Shown in pieces: positions 22,163 through 23,904 of a stretch of DNA of 23,904 bases (the stretch's first letter is position 1; every line of letters starts with the position of its first letter). The notes under the pieces are model-generated. The model was not told the DNA's origin. It did no database searches and saw only the letters and a program-made list of their open reading frames with translations. The stretch spans positions 1-23,904 of the forward strand of contig JAKQOH010000120.1 of NCBI GenBank assembly GCA_029565415.1. The letters run 5' to 3'. The stretch comes from Candidatus Rifleibacteriota bacterium. GTDB lineage: Bacteria > Riflebacteria > Ozemobacteria > Ozemobacterales > Ozemobacteraceae. A program made the position numbers and the translations under genes.

Positions 22163-22564
22163 ATGGAATCGAAGGGCAACAGGCCCCGAAAACGTATCCT
22201 GATCGTCGACGACGAGGAGCAGATCCTGCTCCTGCTGAAAACCATTCTCAATGTGTATGGGTATGACAGCATCGAAGTCCTCTCCCCGAAAGAAACGTTC
22301 GGCAAGGTGAAGACCGAGCGGCCCGATCTGATCATTCTCGACATCGCGATGCCGGAGATGGACGGGTATCAGGTCTGCAAGCAGATCAAGAGCGATCCCT
22401 CGACGAAGGAGATCCCCGTGGTCATGATCACGGCTCTCGCCCTCGAGCAGGACCGCAAGTTCGCTCTGGAAGCAGGAGCCGACGGATTCATCCTCAAGCC
22501 GTTCGACCCGCGCGACGTGATCGCCGAAATCGAAAAACTGTGCGGAGGCCGGCAGACGGCCTGA
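22163..22564 (+). CDS. single-domain response regulator (CheY-like receiver)
   Basis: A 133-residue stand-alone receiver domain that carries phosphoryl groups between a histidine kinase and a target. All catalytic positions are present: acidic pair D16/D17 (IVDDEE), phospho-acceptor D60 (IILDIAMPE), T90 (MITALA) and K112 (ILKPFDP). No output domain follows, so it signals through protein contacts or a phosphorelay. I place the start at the ATG at 22163, which gives a usual short N-terminus before the first strand and a leader of about 57 bases. An ATG at 22118 in frame adds 15 residues but would leave only about 12 bases of leader. No kinase is in the window. Confidence 0.9.
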   Translation: MESKGNRPRKRILIVDDEEQILLLLKTILNVYGYDSIEVLSPKETFGKVKTERPDLIILDIAMPEMDGYQVCKQIKSDPSTKEIPVVMITALALEQDRKFALEAGADGFILKPFDPRDVIAEIEKLCGGRQTA

Positions 22565-22591
22565 CGGTTTACCCATCTGCAAGAACCACGG

Positions 22592-22614
22592 CCGGCGCCT
22601 CATGCGCCGGTTTT
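22592..22614 (+). terminator. rho-independent terminator
   Basis: CCGGCGC (22592-22598), loop CTCAT, GCGCCGG (22604-22610), then TTTT and a pyrimidine run. It lies 27 bases after the response-regulator stop and isolates it from ppdK, which has its own promoter. Confidence 0.85.
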
Positions 22615-22629
22615 CTTCATCATGGCCGC

Positions 22630-22658
22630 TTGAATTGGAACCCCCCCTGTGCTAGACT
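22630..22658 (+). promoter_or_regulatory. promoter for ppdK
   Basis: TTGAAT (22630-22635), 17 bp spacer containing a run of seven C, TAGACT (22653-22658). The start point would be near 22665, with a leader of about 53 bases that contains AGGAGG at 22703-22708. Confidence 0.55.
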
Positions 22659-22717
22659 TCTCCGCCAAGCAAGAGATTTTCCCCTTGCAGGTCAGAAATC
22701 ATAGGAGGGCACCTGGG

Positions 22718-23904
22718 ATGAACAAATACGTATACGTGTTCGGTGGCGAGAAGGCCGATGGCCGCGCGGACATGAAGGATCTCCTCGGCGGCAAGGGAGC
22801 GAACCTTGCCGAGATGTGCCAGATCAAGTTGCCGGTTCCTGCCGGCTTCACCGTGACCACCGAATGTTGTACCGAGTATTTCCAGCTTGGCAGCAAGTAT
22901 CCCAAGGATCTTGACACCCAGGTCGTCAAGGGCCTGAAGGGGATCGAGGAAACCATGGGAATGAAGTTCGGCGACACGACGAACCCGCTCCTGCTCTCCT
23001 GCCGCTCTGGCGCCCGCAAATCGATGCCCGGCATGATGGAAACCGTTCTCAACGTCGGCCTGACGACCAAGACGATTCCCGCGCTGATCAAGAAGACCAA
23101 CAATCCGCGCTTCGTCTGGGACGCCTACCGGCGCCTGATCATGATGTATTCCGACGTCGTCATGGAGAAGGCTGAAGGGATCGAGCCCGCCGAGGGCAAG
23201 GGCATCCGCAAGCAGCTCGACGACATGCTTCACGAGATCAAGGCCAAGAAGGGCTACAAGTCGGACACCGACCTGACCGCCGAGGAGCTCGAAAAGCTGG
23301 CCGGCGATTTCCGCGCCCGCGTCAAGAAGGTTCTGGGCAAAGAGTTCCCGGATGACCACATGGAGCAGTTGTGGGGCGGCATCGGCGCCGTGTTCAAGAG
23401 CTGGAACGGCAAGCGCGCCATCTCCTACCGCCGCATCGAAGGCATCCCGGACGAGTGGGGCACGGCCGTCACCGTCCAGGCCATGGTGTTCGGCAACATG
23501 GGTGACACCTCGGCCACCGGCGTCGCGTTCACCCGCAACCCGGCCAACGGCGATAACAAGTTCTACGGCGAGTGGCTGATCAACGCCCAGGGCGAGGACG
23601 TCGTCGCCGGCATCCGCACGCCCAATCCCCTCAACGAGTACGGCAAGACGGAGCAGAGCGCGCATCTGCCTTCCCTGGAAGAACTCACCCCCAAACTGTA
23701 CAAGCAGCTCGATGACATCCGCAAGAAACTCGAAAAGCATTACACCGACATGCTCGACATCGAGTTCACCATCCAGGAAGGCAAACTCTGGATGCTGCAA
23801 TGCCGCGTGGGCAAGCGCAACGGCCCCGCCGCCGTGCGCATGGCCGTCGAAATGTGCAAGAGCCGCCTGATCACCAAGGAAACCGCGGTGTTGCGCGTCT
23901 CTCC
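22718..23904 (+). CDS. ppdK: pyruvate, phosphate dikinase (N-terminal part, cut by window end)
   Basis: Cytosolic enzyme that interconverts pyruvate, ATP and phosphate with phosphoenolpyruvate, AMP and pyrophosphate. The frame is open from the ATG at 22718 to the window end (395 codons of a family of about 880), so only the N-terminal nucleotide-binding domain is present; the phosphohistidine and PEP-binding domains would follow. Signatures are LGGKGANLAEM, PAGFTVTTE, SCRSGARKSMPGMMETVLN, NMGDTSATGVAFTRNP, the INAQGEDVVAGIRTP block and FTIQEGKLWMLQCRVGKR. In the last block the family usually has Thr where this protein has Cys (Q-T-R to Q-C-R). The ribosome site AGGAGG is nine bases before the ATG. 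Together with pgi it points to gluconeogenic or PPi-linked glycolytic metabolism. Confidence 0.96.
   Translation, partial: MNKYVYVFGGEKADGRADMKDLLGGKGANLAEMCQIKLPVPAGFTVTTECCTEYFQLGSKYPKDLDTQVVKGLKGIEETMGMKFGDTTNPLLLSCRSGARKSMPGMMETVLNVGLTTKTIPALIKKTNNPRFVWDAYRRLIMMYSDVVMEKAEGIEPAEGKGIRKQLDDMLHEIKAKKGYKSDTDLTAEELEKLAGDFRARVKKVLGKEFPDDHMEQLWGGIGAVFKSWNGKRAISYRRIEGIPDEWGTAVTVQAMVFGNMGDTSATGVAFTRNPANGDNKFYGEWLINAQGEDVVAGIRTPNPLNEYGKTEQSAHLPSLEELTPKLYKQLDDIRKKLEKHYTDMLDIEFTIQEGKLWMLQCRVGKRNGPAAVRMAVEMCKSRLITKETAVLRVS

Noticed and set aside
1..23904. CRISPR arrays, rRNA, tRNA, insertion sequences or transposase genes
   Set aside because: I saw no regularly spaced exact repeats, no tRNA-like T-loop with matching acceptor arms, and no DDE or serine recombinase motifs among the credible genes. 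A covariance-model scan would be needed to exclude a tRNA fully.

Overview
The window looks like chromosome from an uncultured, GC-rich Gram-negative bacterium. The signs are signal peptides with long extracytoplasmic domains, sigma70-like promoters with 17-18 bp spacers, AGGAGG-type ribosome sites and strong GC3 bias, which creates long shadow ORFs. The mixture of glucose-6-phosphate isomerase, pyruvate phosphate dikinase, a giant HAMP/cyclase receptor and microcompartment vertex proteins would suit a candidate phylum such as Riflebacteria/Ozemobacteria, but I cannot prove that placement.

Layout. 1-590: gene-poor margin with degenerate CAGATG/CATCTG tracts. 602-2302: pgi. 2333-2642: a very small gene with its own promoter and terminator. 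2642-3583 (-): an EamA/DMT exporter. 3872-9838: one enormous receptor-type class III nucleotide cyclase made of two complete receptor+HAMP+cyclase halves. 9895-10113: a small Pro/Gln/Arg-rich protein. 10174-10818 (-): a HAD phosphatase. 10982-13080: a short operon of two pentameric microcompartment vertex proteins and a flavoprotein/Cys-rich/deoxyribose-phosphate aldolase fusion. 13160-19545 (-): a defence block with a HigBA toxin-antitoxin pair, a type III restriction-modification system (res, mod) and an unrecognised gene. 19726-22036 (-): envelope genes (two 23-codon micro-ORFs, a FecR-like secreted protein, a duplicated four-helix membrane protein and a single-span protein). 22163-22564: a single-domain response regulator. 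22718-end: the N-terminal third to half of ppdK.

Two observations stand out. First, the two cyclase domains of the 1988-residue protein have lost complementary parts of the active site. The first keeps both metal-binding Asp but has lost the transition-state Asn/Arg. The second keeps Asn/Arg, Lys and Thr but has lost the metal Asp. They can rebuild one site between them, which is the logic of mammalian C1/C2 adenylyl cyclases, here apparently reached by duplication and fusion of a bacterial receptor gene. Second, the whole defence block lies between two same-orientation copies of one palindromic terminator-like element about 6.57 kb apart. This suggests it was inserted at, or duplicated, a convergent terminator between deoC and the envelope genes.

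How the genes work together. The vertex proteins and aldolase fusion are probably a satellite of a microcompartment locus elsewhere, since no hexameric shell protein or aldehyde dehydrogenase is present. The restriction genes overlap by ATGA, as do toxin and antitoxin, so each pair is translationally coupled. pgi and ppdK are housekeeping central-carbon genes.
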